A DNA stretch of 64,000 nucleotides. Origin: Methanobacteriota archaeon (GTDB lineage Archaea > Halobacteriota > Methanosarcinia > Methanosarcinales > Methanosarcinaceae). The stretch is from positions 1 to 64,000 of the forward strand of contig JAEWQJ010000007.1 in assembly GCA_023399215.1 (NCBI GenBank), given 5' to 3'. Below the pieces are notes generated by a model, which was given only the letters and a program-made list of their open reading frames with translations, did not search any database and had not been told where the DNA came from. Position 1 is the first letter of the stretch. The number at the start of each line of letters is the position of its first letter. The position numbers and the translations under genes were made by a program. This document shows, in pieces, positions 53,208 through 62,304 of the stretch.

Positions 53208-53412
53208 TTAGGGGTTGATTTTCAGGAAAGATATCCAAGTTTTTAGAATCTTTTTCAGAGGAATGTCAAGTCCAAAAAATGCTGTACCTCTGTTTCACTA
53301 AAGAGATGCTTGTAGGTTTTACATTTAAGAAGTTCATAGTTATTTTTACCGTATCTTTCTTTAAGGACTATATTCCTTTGATTTTCATTCCATAATCAGG
53401 ACAATCTTTATT
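53208..53412 (-). pseudogene. IS transposase remnant (zinc-binding N-terminal region)
   Basis: The complement reads NKDCPDYGMKIKGI, then after a frameshift VLKERYGKNNYELLKCKTYK, HLFSETEVQHFFGLDIPLKKI, up to a TAA. The C-P-D-Y-G ... K-E-R-Y-G-K-N ... C-x-T ... F-S-E-T ... F-F-G-L pattern is that of N-terminal zinc-ribbon regions of IS1/ISNCY-like transposases found in methanogens. The catalytic part is missing. 53413-53677 has no recognisable gene. Confidence 0.6.
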
Positions 53413-53677
53413 CAATCCCCATACTTATGAGAAATCTATTTTGGAAACTCAAGGACACGAACAATTTCTAGATTGTAAGTAAACTTATTAAACTTTTTTA
53501 AGAGAAATAAGCAAGCCAAATTCTCGTGAAAATGGTTTAGAATCAAGAAAAGCAGCATGCTGCGTCAGGGGATTTTGATTTGGATACCTTACCGTTTACC
53601 AGGGTTCAATCAAACATGTAAAGTTTTTATAAGATGTTTATCTTATATGACCTAAGAAGAAACCTGAAGGCGAGAGT

Positions 53678-55354
53678 TTGGACGATGTAAAAGAAACACT
53701 AGCGAAGAATAAGTTTATTTCGGGGGTATTGGGGAAAAAAGGTAACTCCAACTCTATAGCTGAGGTCGTAAAAAAGGCTAGAAGCTACTTTGATAAGCCT
53801 TTGAGGACTCTACCAGCTTATGACCCAGAAAAAGAAGGACCTCTTGTAGATTTTATAGTGCCTGACGGGTTAAAAGAACTCGAAAGATACTGGCTTCAGG
53901 AACCTTACACTTTTGTATCGATCCTGGAAGACCGTAGATCAACATATTACAGGCTTATTGAGCCTTCTCTTACAAAATTTGAAAAAGAACTACTTGCAAG
54001 AATTTATGAGGATTTTCAGGATATCCTGATTCTTGGGTCTACGCATTCCAGATCCGAAAAGGATGCGTTTCTGGTAGATAGGGCCCTCTTTCTCCTTGAA
54101 CGTTATAAAGCTGACATTTCTAAAGCCACACTTTTAAAAATTATGTATTATCTTAAAAGAAATTTGCTAGGCTACGAGAAAATCGATCCTCTCCTTTATG
54201 ATCCTTATATAGAAGATATTTCATGTGATGGAGTGGGAGTCCCTCTCTATGTTTATCATAACAGATATCTCAATGTTGAATGTAATATTACTTTTGAAGA
54301 AGAGGAACTTGATGCCCTTGTAATCAAGATGTGTCAGTTGAACAATAAACACGTTTCTGTGAGCCAGCCAATCGTGGATGCAACAATTCAGGATGGTTCA
54401 AGACTTCAGGCTGTTTTAGGAAGAGAGATTACTCCCAGAGGCAGTTCTTTTACTATCCGTAAGTTCAGAAAAGATCCAATGACTCCTATAGACCTGCTTG
54501 GCTATAAGACGTGCGACCTTGATATGCTTGTATATTTCTGGATGGTTATCGAAAACGGCCACAACATGCTTTTTGCAGGGGGTACAGCGTCAGGAAAAAC
54601 GTCTATACTGAACGCTACATCTCTGTTCATGCCTTCTACAACGAAGATAGTTTCGATCGAAGATACAAGGGAACTCTTACTCTATCACAATAACTGGGTT
54701 TCCGGGGTTGCAAGAGAGGGTTTTGCTGCAGACTCTTCGGGGGAAATTACCATGTACGACCTCTTGAGAGCCGCTCTTAGACAGCGCCCAGATTATATTA
54801 TTGTGGGTGAAGTGAGAGGCAGTGAAGCTCTTACTCTTTTCCAGGCAATGTCAACAGGACATGCAACAAGCTCAACAATGCACGCAGGAGATGTACAGAC
54901 CGTTGTAAACAGGCTTACCCACGAGCCAATAAACGTGCCTAATGTTATGCTGCAGTCTCTGAATGTGCTCTGTATTCAGGAGCAAGTGTACATAGAAGAA
55001 AAAAGAGTTAGACGAACCCGAAGTCTTGTAGAAGTTTTGAATGTCGATCCTGAAACCGGAGATCTGGGTATAAATGAGCTTTTCAACTGGGAACCTTTAG
55101 ATGATTGCTTCATTAAGGTAGGAGATTCTCATATCCTACAGGAAATTATGACTGTAAGAGGATGGGATACCAGTCAGTTGAGAAACGAGATGGAGAATCG
55201 GAGAAAAATTCTGGCTTATATGTATGAAAAAAGCATAAGAAACTATGTTCAAGTGTCCATTGTAGTTCAGGCATACCAGACTCATCCAAAGATGGTTATG
55301 GAAGCTATAGAAAACGATACTCTGGAGAGTATGATACAGAGTATGGCTGCTTAA
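53678..55354 (+). CDS. Type II/IV secretion-type ATPase (archaeal pilus motor, ArlI/TadA-like)
   Basis: A 558-aa cytoplasmic ATPase that powers pilin or protein export. A roughly 230-residue N-terminal domain is followed by the core: HNRYLNVECNITFEEEELDALV, VSVSQPIVDATIQDGSRLQ, Walker A AGGTASGKTSILN (near residue 305), IVSIEDTREL, RQRPDYIIVGEVRGSEALTL (Walker B) and STGHATSSTMHAGD. A C-terminal extension (ILQEIMTVRGWDTSQLRNEM) is typical of archaeal members. Start TTG 53678 with AAGGCGAGAG upstream. The membrane partner follows at 55566. Confidence 0.92.
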   Translation: MDDVKETLAKNKFISGVLGKKGNSNSIAEVVKKARSYFDKPLRTLPAYDPEKEGPLVDFIVPDGLKELERYWLQEPYTFVSILEDRRSTYYRLIEPSLTKFEKELLARIYEDFQDILILGSTHSRSEKDAFLVDRALFLLERYKADISKATLLKIMYYLKRNLLGYEKIDPLLYDPYIEDISCDGVGVPLYVYHNRYLNVECNITFEEEELDALVIKMCQLNNKHVSVSQPIVDATIQDGSRLQAVLGREITPRGSSFTIRKFRKDPMTPIDLLGYKTCDLDMLVYFWMVIENGHNMLFAGGTASGKTSILNATSLFMPSTTKIVSIEDTRELLLYHNNWVSGVAREGFAADSSGEITMYDLLRAALRQRPDYIIVGEVRGSEALTLFQAMSTGHATSSTMHAGDVQTVVNRLTHEPINVPNVMLQSLNVLCIQEQVYIEEKRVRRTRSLVEVLNVDPETGDLGINELFNWEPLDDCFIKVGDSHILQEIMTVRGWDTSQLRNEMENRRKILAYMYEKSIRNYVQVSIVVQAYQTHPKMVMEAIENDTLESMIQSMAA

Positions 55355-55357
55355 GAG

Positions 55358-55436
55358 CAAGCCTTTTGAAAAAAGGCTTGAGCGAAAAACTTTTTGAAAA
55401 AACTACTTGCTCGCAAGCCTTTTAAAAAAAGGCTTG
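55358..55436. repeat. Two copies of the dispersed palindromic repeat
   Basis: Hairpins at 55358-55380 (CAAGCCTTTT then AAGGCTTG, followed by AGCGAAAA) and 55414-55436 lie just behind the ATPase gene. They belong to the family seen at 1.9 and 9.0-9.2 kb. Confidence 0.9.
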
Positions 55437-55483
55437 AGCGAAAACTCCAGTAACGACATGGTCGGCGTGATCAACCGGCGCAA

Positions 55484-55532
55484 CGGTTGCAGCTTAACGG
55501 TTGCGGATCAACGGTTGCAGCTTAACGGTTGA
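55484..55532 (+). repeat. 14-bp tandem repeat CGGTTGCAGCTTAA, 3.5 units
   Basis: Units start at 55484, 55498 (CGGTTGCGGATCAA), 55512 and 55526 (partial), directly before a degenerate second copy of the ATPase gene's 3' end (55530-55557). Confidence 0.93.
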
Positions 55533-55565
55533 TGTACAGAAATATGGTTGCTTAAGAGGGGGAAT

Positions 55566-57548
55566 ATGACTTATACTATTCTGGATGAACTAGCATACCG
55601 ATTTTATGGGGACTTCTTCTATAAAAATAAAGTTTATTTTCAAGATTTAAAGGTAAAAATACGCCATTCTCATATATCTATGTCAGTAGACCAATACCTG
55701 GCTTCTACATTCATGTACTCCGTAATTATAGGAATTACTGCAGGAATCTTTGGCTTATGGCTGGGACTAAAAATCCTTGGGAATTCGGTTTCCCGACTTA
55801 GCCTTTTTGTAGACCCTGGACGTGCCGACATTGCAGGCGAATATGTATATCCTCTTGCACTTCTAGCTGGCCTTATGCTGTTTCTTGTAAGTTTTTTTGC
55901 CGTATTTCTCTTGGCATATATCTATCCTTATTTCCAGGCAAATAACCGGCAAGCTTCTATCGATAAATCCATGCTTCCGGCAATAACTTACATGTATGCC
56001 CTGACAAAAGGAGGCATGTCAATTTATGACGTTTTCCGGTCTCTGAGCAGGTACAGCTATATATTTGGGGCAACTGCGGAAGAAATATCCTACGTTGTAA
56101 GAGATATGGACTATCTGGGAAAGGATTTCATAACTTCTCTTAAAATTGCCAAGGAACGTACTCCTTCTGAAATTTTCAAAGATTTTGTTGACGGATTGAT
56201 TATTGTTTCAAGTAGTGGAACCATAACCGAATATATCAAAAATAAGTCCGAACAATATCAGGGTCTGGCCGAGATGGCAAATAGAAACCTGTTACAGAGA
56301 CTTGATGTACTTGCCGAAATCTACGTGACAGCCCTTGTTGCAGGCCCTCTTTTTGTAATGGTAACTCTTGTTGTGCTACAGTTTTTCCAGCCGGCTTCAG
56401 CTCAGATCCTTTACATGCTTATTTATATAATACTACCTCTTGCAACCCTGCTTTATTTAGTACTTCTCGATACTGTGGGAGAACTCTCCATTGATCCAAA
56501 AAAAGGTGATGTCCGCAGTTTTACAATAAACCTTTCCGATATCCCAGAAATTGACTCCGGGCTTACTGAAGAGGTGGAGCAAAAAAGGAAAAAGACGTAC
56601 ATGCTGTACAGGGAACTTCACAGGCTAAGAGACATGGTGCTTAATCCTTACAGGACTATCCGGAATGAGCCAAGATACACGTTTTTCTTCGGAGTTCCAC
56701 TTGGATTGTACTATCTTACCCAACTTCCAAGAAACCTTAGAAACAGCCTTTTATCCAGTTTTCATCACCTGAACATAAGTTTTGACCATGTCTCTGAAAG
56801 TGCTATAAAGCTAGTTACTGCTGTTGATGATTATTTTGTTATTTTTATTGTTGTTGCCCTGATTCCGTTTATAATTTTTTACGAAATAAAGGCGTGGAGG
56901 ATGCGCAAAATTGATGAGAAAATGCCCGATTTTTTGAAAAGCCTTTCCAGCATGAATGAGTCCGGGATTATGCTTGCAAACTCCTTAAAAATAATAGCTG
57001 AATCCAAAATGGGGATCCTCAGCAAAGAACTTAAAAAGTTAAAGGAAGACCTTTCCTGGGGCACTTCCACCTCTAAAGCCCTTATGAACCTTGAGAACAG
57101 CATAAGAACACCTTCTTCAAGCCGAGTTCTTCACATTCTCGTAAAAGCAAATGAGTCTACAAGTGACCTTAAAAATGTACTCTCGATTACTGCTAAACAG
57201 GCTAGAAATGACGAGGATATGAAAAAAGAGCGCTCATCAGCAATGATAGTCTACGTTATTACAATCTATGTAGCCTTTTTCGTTTTCCTGTTCATAGTTT
57301 ATATCCTGGCTACTAACTTCTTCCCACAAACGGCTTCTTTCTCCACCTCTTCACAGGGAATGGGAGGAATGGGCGGATATTTTAACGTAGAAGAGTACAG
57401 TATGCTCATGTTCCACTCCGCCCTGGTACAGGCTTTTACTTCCGGTATTGTTGCCGGGAAGATGGGGCAGGGCTCGACGTATCTGGGCCTGAAGTACAGT
57501 GTAAGCATGGTAATAATAACTTACGTGGCTTTCACCATGTTTGTTTGA
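55566..57548 (+). CDS. Type II secretion F-domain membrane protein (ArlJ/TadC-like, two T2SSF domains)
   Basis: A 660-aa platform protein of the pilus/secretion motor in the cytoplasmic membrane. An N-terminal TM pair (VIIGITAGIFGLWLGL; LALLAGLMLFLVSFFAVFLLAYIYP) is followed by T2SSF domain 1 (PAITYMYALTKGGMSIYDVFRSLSRY). A TM block comes next (ALVAGPLFVMVTLVVL...YIILPLATLLYLVLL). T2SSF domain 2 (MPDFLKSLSSMNESGIMLANSLKII) precedes C-terminal helices. ATG 55566 is preceded by AGAGGGGGAAT. It pairs with the ATPase 211 nt upstream; no pilin-like gene is next to them. Confidence 0.92.
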   Translation: MTYTILDELAYRFYGDFFYKNKVYFQDLKVKIRHSHISMSVDQYLASTFMYSVIIGITAGIFGLWLGLKILGNSVSRLSLFVDPGRADIAGEYVYPLALLAGLMLFLVSFFAVFLLAYIYPYFQANNRQASIDKSMLPAITYMYALTKGGMSIYDVFRSLSRYSYIFGATAEEISYVVRDMDYLGKDFITSLKIAKERTPSEIFKDFVDGLIIVSSSGTITEYIKNKSEQYQGLAEMANRNLLQRLDVLAEIYVTALVAGPLFVMVTLVVLQFFQPASAQILYMLIYIILPLATLLYLVLLDTVGELSIDPKKGDVRSFTINLSDIPEIDSGLTEEVEQKRKKTYMLYRELHRLRDMVLNPYRTIRNEPRYTFFFGVPLGLYYLTQLPRNLRNSLLSSFHHLNISFDHVSESAIKLVTAVDDYFVIFIVVALIPFIIFYEIKAWRMRKIDEKMPDFLKSLSSMNESGIMLANSLKIIAESKMGILSKELKKLKEDLSWGTSTSKALMNLENSIRTPSSSRVLHILVKANESTSDLKNVLSITAKQARNDEDMKKERSSAMIVYVITIYVAFFVFLFIVYILATNFFPQTASFSTSSQGMGGMGGYFNVEEYSMLMFHSALVQAFTSGIVAGKMGQGSTYLGLKYSVSMVIITYVAFTMFV

Positions 57549-57802
57549 TTTATGTAGAGAACTTGAGGGGTCTATCCAAAAAACCCTCAATTTATTATTT
57601 AGTTTAAAATTACCAGACTGGGCCAGGAGAATTTGAATCCCAATATCAAGAAAAAAGCTCTTAAATGAAAAAATAATTAATCTTGATCGCCATTTTAAGT
57701 CTGCTTATTTTTTCCTGTACATTTGTTATCTTGGTTTAGCAGTATAGTGGCTTATTCGTAATTAGTAAACTGAGGGTTCAAGTTTCTCCGGCGGCTGTTT
57801 CA

Positions 57803-58165
57803 TCAGAATGTTTCCGGCATAATATCTATTTCTTTCGACATCTCATTAACGTACTTTTGATATCCTACAAGTTCTGCAATCAGGTAATTTCTTGCTTCAG
57901 ACAACTCACGGATAAACGCATTCCGATGAGAAAGCATTGCTGTTGCATCGGTTACTGACATGCGATCTTTCTCTTCTTTGAAGTAATCTCGTGAAAGAGA
58001 TTCTATGGCATCGCTAAGTTTACACAACGCATCTTCCATTAGAAGATCACATTCTTCTATTGAATTTGTAATATATTCTTCAGTATATTCATCTGTATTC
58101 TGATTCTTTTCAAATGCTGTATATGAAGAGTGCATCACTGTACTTACCGTTTCACCAATTGTCAT
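57803..58165 (-). CDS. Uncharacterised helical protein (120 aa)
   Basis: Not recognised. Mostly alpha-helical and acidic (NSIEECDLLMEDALCKLSDAIESLSRDYFKEEKDR; NAFIRELSEARNYLIAELVGYQKYV), with no signal or membrane segment. ATG 58165, preceded on its strand by GGATGGTATG; the ribosome site is weak. It converges with the T2SSF gene. The coding call rests on length and codon regularity. Confidence 0.6.
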   Translation of the reverse strand: MTIGETVSTVMHSSYTAFEKNQNTDEYTEEYITNSIEECDLLMEDALCKLSDAIESLSRDYFKEEKDRMSVTDATAMLSHRNAFIRELSEARNYLIAELVGYQKYVNEMSKEIDIMPETF

Positions 58166-58657
58166 ACCATACCATCCTATGGAAAGTTAGCCATAATATA
58201 GAAATGTATTACAATATATACAAAGTTTTCCATGGATTTGATTCAAATTTAAGTCATATATCAAGACAAAATATTGTAAAAAGATGGGGATGGGATATTA
58301 ATTTGGCAACAGAAGGATTTACTAATGAATTTCTTAACTTACTAATGAATTTCTGGACTTTCTTAAAAGTGGTGACATGTTTTCATCTTGAAAATATTGG
58401 GGATAAATGAAGGGAAGAATAATTTTTTCCATCACAATAGCCAAAAATATTGGCTGAAGTTTAAAAACTTAAATATTGAACCGGTAATTGAGACCGTCTT
58501 CGATATTCAGCAATTCCATGCCAGCTCAGTAGTTAACATCCAGAAAACAAGATTTCATCCTCGGCAATGCTGGCTTGCAACTAGTACCTAAAATATTGAA
58601 TTATATAACAGAGGCTATAAGTTTATTTTTATATCACGTTTATATAAATAATCACAT
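58166..58657. other. 490-nt spacer, no gene seen
   Basis: AT-rich, with a 21-bp direct repeat (TTACTAATGAATTTCT core) at about 58318-58358. Several TATA-like runs lie near 58603-58650; one should serve the SWIM gene. A 67-codon open stretch at 58388-58591 lacks a ribosome site and recognisable content. Confidence 0.5.
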
Positions 58658-60080
58658 ATGCCAGAAGAAAGCAAAACTGCCCGGACCTTCAAGGAACTTA
58701 AGTGGAGTGATCTCCAGGACTGGGCTGGAGGAAAAGCTACTGCAAAGGGGATCAAGTATCAGGAAGAGGAGCGGGTAAAAGAAATCAAATGCACTCCCTC
58801 AGGCAGCCTGGTCGCGCGGGTAGAAGGGACAATAGAGTATTTCACCGAAGTTTCTCTGGAAAACGGGAAACTGAGTTCTATTTGTACCTGTCCTGTCGGG
58901 CATGACTGCAAACACGGAGTTGCAGCCGTACTTGAATATCTTGACCTTATTGAGCAGGGAGAAGATGTGCCGATTATTACTGAGGAAGACATCCTTATTA
59001 AAAGATCCAGAAGAGAATTTGCAGGAGACGGAACTTCTGAATCCTATGAGGCCGAGGCATCTTCACGGATTCTCCAAGAATATCTGGAAAAGCTGGAAAA
59101 ACCGGAATTAATCGAGATACTGACAACGTTTGCAAAGAAAGATAACCTGCTTGACAGATATCTGAAAGACCGCCAGACCCTTGCATCTGAAAATCCGGAA
59201 AGAGTTATTGGGAGTATCTATTCCGATCTGGATGAGATCTGGAGAGAATTAAAGAGTTCTGATTTCTGGGCCTACGAAGGCGAAAAAATGCCTGATTTTT
59301 CAAAGGTACAGGTTCGGCTTGAAAGCCTCCTTGATTCAGGCCATCCTGACGAGCTGCTTGACATCGGAAAAGAACTCATGGGCAGGTATAAAGAAATTGA
59401 AGAATATGAAGAAGGGGATATAGGAACACAAATCTCCGACTGCATGGATGTGGTGTTCAGGGCTTTATCTCAATCCTCTCTTCCTGCACATGAGAAAATG
59501 CTTTACGCCTTTGAGATTGAGCTAAAAGACGATTACAGCATTCTTAATGAACCTGCTCTCTGGAGAGAAGACCATACTCAGGAAGAGTGGATGCTATTTG
59601 CAGAAGCCCTGAAAGTCCGGTTGCAGAAAGCTGAAACAGAAACAGAAACAGATATCCTGTACGAGGCATCATGGGAACGAGATTATGTTATCGACAGACT
59701 TATCGATGCCCTGAGAAAAGCTGAGCATTAGGAAGAAATTATCCTGATTTCTGAGCTCGAAACTGAAAGAACAGGCAATTATACAAGGCTTGTCAGAGAA
59801 CTGCTCGATTCCGGACAAAAACGCCGTAAAGGACAAATATCCTGAGGTTGCGATTGAAATCTGGAAAAACATTGCAGAAGACTTGATTTCCAAAACAAAA
59901 GTAAGCTCATATGAAGTAGCATCAACATACCTCCGAAAAATAAAGGAGACGCTGGAATCTATTGGAAAGAAAGAAGAGTGGGAAACATATCTTAAGCAGA
60001 TTCGGGAAGTCAACAGGTTCAAAAAGAAGCTGCTTGAAATTCTGAATCGGCTGGAAAAATCCCGAATTATCGGCGAATGA
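58658..60080 (+). pseudogene. SWIM zinc-finger protein gene broken by UAG and a frameshift
   Basis: The first 357 codons are intact: WSDLQDWAGGKATAKGIKYQ, the SWIM finger C-T-C-P-V-G-H-D-C-K-H (about residues 79-89) and helical repeats (KPELIEILTTFAKKDNLLDRYL; IWRELKS). At 59729 a TAG interrupts. The same frame goes on EEIILISELETERTGNYTRL and VRELLDSG, then needs a shift, probably with some loss, to DKYPEVAIEIWKNIAEDLIS...EEWETYLKQIREVNRFKKKLLEIL, the usual C-terminus. SWIM proteins bind DNA or protein, often beside SWI/SNF helicases. The N-terminal part may still yield a truncated product. Confidence 0.75.
59729..59731 (+). other. In-frame UAG in the SWIM gene
   Basis: Codons read GCT GAG CAT TAG GAA GAA ATT ATC. 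The homologous helical repeat continues for about 38 codons after it, until the frameshift. Confidence 0.75.
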
Positions 60081-60191
60081 AAAAAGAATATAAAGAATAT
60101 AAAGAAACTTTGCCGGTAAAATGAGTTGGGAAATTTGTACACGTACATTTATATATTTAAAATGAGATAATTATAAATAGGTTCAGGCTAA

Positions 60192-60380
60192 CCTTGACTT
60201 CAGACTCATATAGATTTCAGACTAACCTGAATTTAAGAATTACCTGAACTTCAGACTCATATAGATTTCAGACTAATCTGAACTTTAGAATTACCTGAAC
60301 TTCAGACTCATATAGATTTCAGACTAATCTGGACTTTAGAATCACCTGAACTTCAGACTAATCTGGACTCTAAATCCAGA
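60192..60380 (+). repeat. 51-bp tandem repeat upstream of the ferredoxin gene
   Basis: Units start at 60192, 60243, 60294 and 60345 (partial). Each holds CCTGAACTTCAGACTCATAT and AGATTTCAGACTAATCTG. It lies between a TATA-like TTTATATATTT (about 60148) and the ferredoxin start, so it is probably transcribed as leader. Confidence 0.95.
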
Positions 60381-60430
60381 TGTGATTTAAAAATACAAAT
60401 CAAAGGTTGGAAAAATAAAGGAGCCATAAA

Positions 60431-60610
60431 ATGCCAGCAAAAGTCAATAAAGAAGAGTGTACAGGCTGCGGAACCTGTGTGGACGAATGTCCGGTAGAAG
60501 CAATCGTTATTGATGAGGAAGAAGGTTGTGCAGTTGTCGATGAAGATGAATGTGTTGAATGCGGAGCCTGTGAAGAAGCCTGCCCCAATGGAGCCATAAC
60601 GATCGAATAA
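60431..60610 (+). CDS. 2x[4Fe-4S] ferredoxin (59 aa)
   Basis: A small electron carrier. Two complete cluster motifs are visible: C-T-G-C-G-T-C-V-D-E-C-P (residues 10-21) and C-V-E-C-G-A-C-E-E-A-C-P (residues 41-52), separated by an acidic linker (VIDEEEGCAVVDEDE). It is close to the clostridial-type ferredoxins of Methanosarcina that link CO dehydrogenase and hydrogenase/Rnf reactions. ATG 60431 is preceded by AAAGGAGCCATAAA, an excellent ribosome site. TAA stop. Monocistronic. Confidence 0.95.
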   Translation: MPAKVNKEECTGCGTCVDECPVEAIVIDEEEGCAVVDEDECVECGACEEACPNGAITIE

Positions 60611-60705
60611 CTGGATGAATTGGAATTCCACGTTTTAAATAGATTCTGTAAACAAAATCCGATTATTCGGAATGGGTACAAAGCTGGTCAGTAAAGAAGA
60701 ATCAA

Positions 60706-61182
60706 TCAACGTTTGAAAGCAGCTTCCCATTCTGATTTCCTACTTTTTAAAGATCGCCGGTTTGCTCCGCTTGACGAAGGGAGGACTTTTGTTTCATACC
60801 CCATTGCCCTCAAAATCGGTTCATATCCTCCGGATTTCTTGCCGTTAAAAAGAACCAGCTTCAGGTTCGGAGTCATGTATTTCAGCATTGAGAATTGGTT
60901 TATTTCTTCGTCCTTTATCTTTGTATCCTCGCTTCCTTCTCTTTTACCGGCTTTGAAAACATCCCATAGCCCTATTTTATTGCGTTTCAGGGTCTCAAGC
61001 CGATTTTGATAATTCATGCTCTGAAGGTCTTCTCCGATAATACTGCCAAGCAGCCTCCAGAAATCATTTCCCGGATGCCCGTAGTATTGATGCTTCCTTA
61101 TAGAAACGTCTCCCGGAAGAGACCCGAGAATCAGGATTTCAGTATTTTCGTCAATGACTGGTGGGAAACCTTGTTTTTTCAT
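60706..61182 (-). CDS. Hypoxanthine/uracil-DNA glycosylase (UDG family 6-type)
   Basis: A 158-aa repair enzyme: NTEILILGSLPGDVSIRKHQYYGHPGNDFWRLL holds the G-S-L-P-G motif and the Y-Y-x-x-P-x-N-x-F-W pocket. KLVLFNGKKSGGYEP and the C-terminal PSSSGANR loop complete the active site. This pattern is that of the hypoxanthine-DNA glycosylase family (family 6), known from Methanosarcina, which removes deaminated adenine from DNA. ATG 61182. Convergent with the ferredoxin gene. Normal length. Confidence 0.88.
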   Translation of the reverse strand: MKKQGFPPVIDENTEILILGSLPGDVSIRKHQYYGHPGNDFWRLLGSIIGEDLQSMNYQNRLETLKRNKIGLWDVFKAGKREGSEDTKIKDEEINQFSMLKYMTPNLKLVLFNGKKSGGYEPILRAMGYETKVLPSSSGANRRSLKSRKSEWEAAFKR

Positions 61183-61300
61183 CGTTTAAATAAGCTGGAA
61201 CTTAAGATTATTTCAAGCTTTGGGAACGAAAAAACAAAACTGATTAAAAAACTAGAGTAGTTGGAAACTAAACTGTTTGAAAATTAAATTGATTAAAAAA

Positions 61301-62092
61301 TTAAATTTGAGTTATTTGTTCGGACAGATCTTTGTAATAGTCAAAAAGTTCCTGCCCCCATACAAAGGCGCTTTTCTCAAAACTTACCATCTCATGGTTA
61401 TAGTACCTTCCTTCTTTAGAGATCATAGATAGGGAGATAAAGCGATCTGTAACAATGCTGGAAGCAAGCTCAATTTTATGGTCGCAAACAAAAAGGTGCG
61501 CATTTTCCATGTTTAAGAACTCTTTCACATCTGCCCTGTAGTCGGAAATTAGTTTTTCACATATTTGCCTTTCCAGGACAAGCGAGACCTCAATGCCTCT
61601 TTTTGCAAGATCCAGATATAGACTCGGATATCCGGGGCGGAAAATTGAAGAAATCTCCATGACTGTCCTGGACTTGTAAAGAGGGTCCATAATTTCAGGA
61701 GGGTAATCAAAAATATGGGTTTTCTCAGGTAAAAGCTCTTTACAGCTACCAAGTTCTCCAATTCGGTCCAGCAAGTGAGGAGGAAGAGTCCGCAAATTCT
61801 GCCTTGCCCAGTATTCATGGTTTTCGTCGAAAACCCGAAAAGTGGATAGAAGAGGTTCCATTTTTGGGACAATAAGCTTTCCTTTTACAGAGAGACAATA
61901 ACTGTCTCCTTTTTGCACCAGCAGCCCTTCTTTGAGCAGGATTCGGATCTGGGCCATTATAGGACTGGAACTGACTTTAAGCCCTTTCTTAATTTCTTCA
62001 ATTGTCTTTGGCCCGTCCTTCAGGAGTAAAAGCAAATTTTTCCTCTTGTCCGAAAAAAAAATTGTATCTATTAACTGAAGTTCTGTACTCAT
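61301..62092 (-). CDS. FilR1/DUF1724-type winged-helix regulator 1
   Basis: A 263-aa regulator. An N-terminal ArsR-like winged helix (DTIFFSDKRKNLLLLLKDGPKTIEEIKKGLKVSSSPIMAQIRIL) is followed by a FilR1 ligand-binding domain (LLDRIGELGSCKELLPE, GYPSLYLDLAKRGIEVSLVLERQICEKL, HLFVCDHKIELASSIVTDRFISLSMI). In Methanosarcina this architecture includes the Msr regulators of methyltransferase genes; the target here is unknown. ATG 62092. It is a diverged paralogue of the next gene. Confidence 0.85.
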   Translation of the reverse strand: MSTELQLIDTIFFSDKRKNLLLLLKDGPKTIEEIKKGLKVSSSPIMAQIRILLKEGLLVQKGDSYCLSVKGKLIVPKMEPLLSTFRVFDENHEYWARQNLRTLPPHLLDRIGELGSCKELLPEKTHIFDYPPEIMDPLYKSRTVMEISSIFRPGYPSLYLDLAKRGIEVSLVLERQICEKLISDYRADVKEFLNMENAHLFVCDHKIELASSIVTDRFISLSMISKEGRYYNHEMVSFEKSAFVWGQELFDYYKDLSEQITQI

Positions 62093-62190
62093 TTAATTTA
62101 ACCTCCAGAAAGGGATTCTGAAGCGATTCTGAAATTTGGTTGGAGATTCGACTTTGATGGTTTACATCTGAACAAACTGCCTTACCAACC

Positions 62191-62290
62191 GCTTACAAAT
62201 TGCATATAAGAGGCCATACCAATTGGTCTACAACCTGCTTTTCAAATTGCATATTGCTTTTCAAATTGCATATAAGCGGTCTTGTAAACT
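62191..62290. repeat. Repeated TTTCAAATTGCATAT elements between the two regulators
   Basis: CTTTTCAAATTGCATAT occurs twice (about 62236-62252 and 62254-62270) and CTTACAAATTGCATATAAG once (about 62190). ACCAATTGGT (about 62219-62228) is a perfect 10-bp palindrome in between. The position upstream of the left regulator suggests its promoter/operator region. Confidence 0.6.
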
Positions 62291-62304
62291 GGTTGCTTTA
62301 TCTA

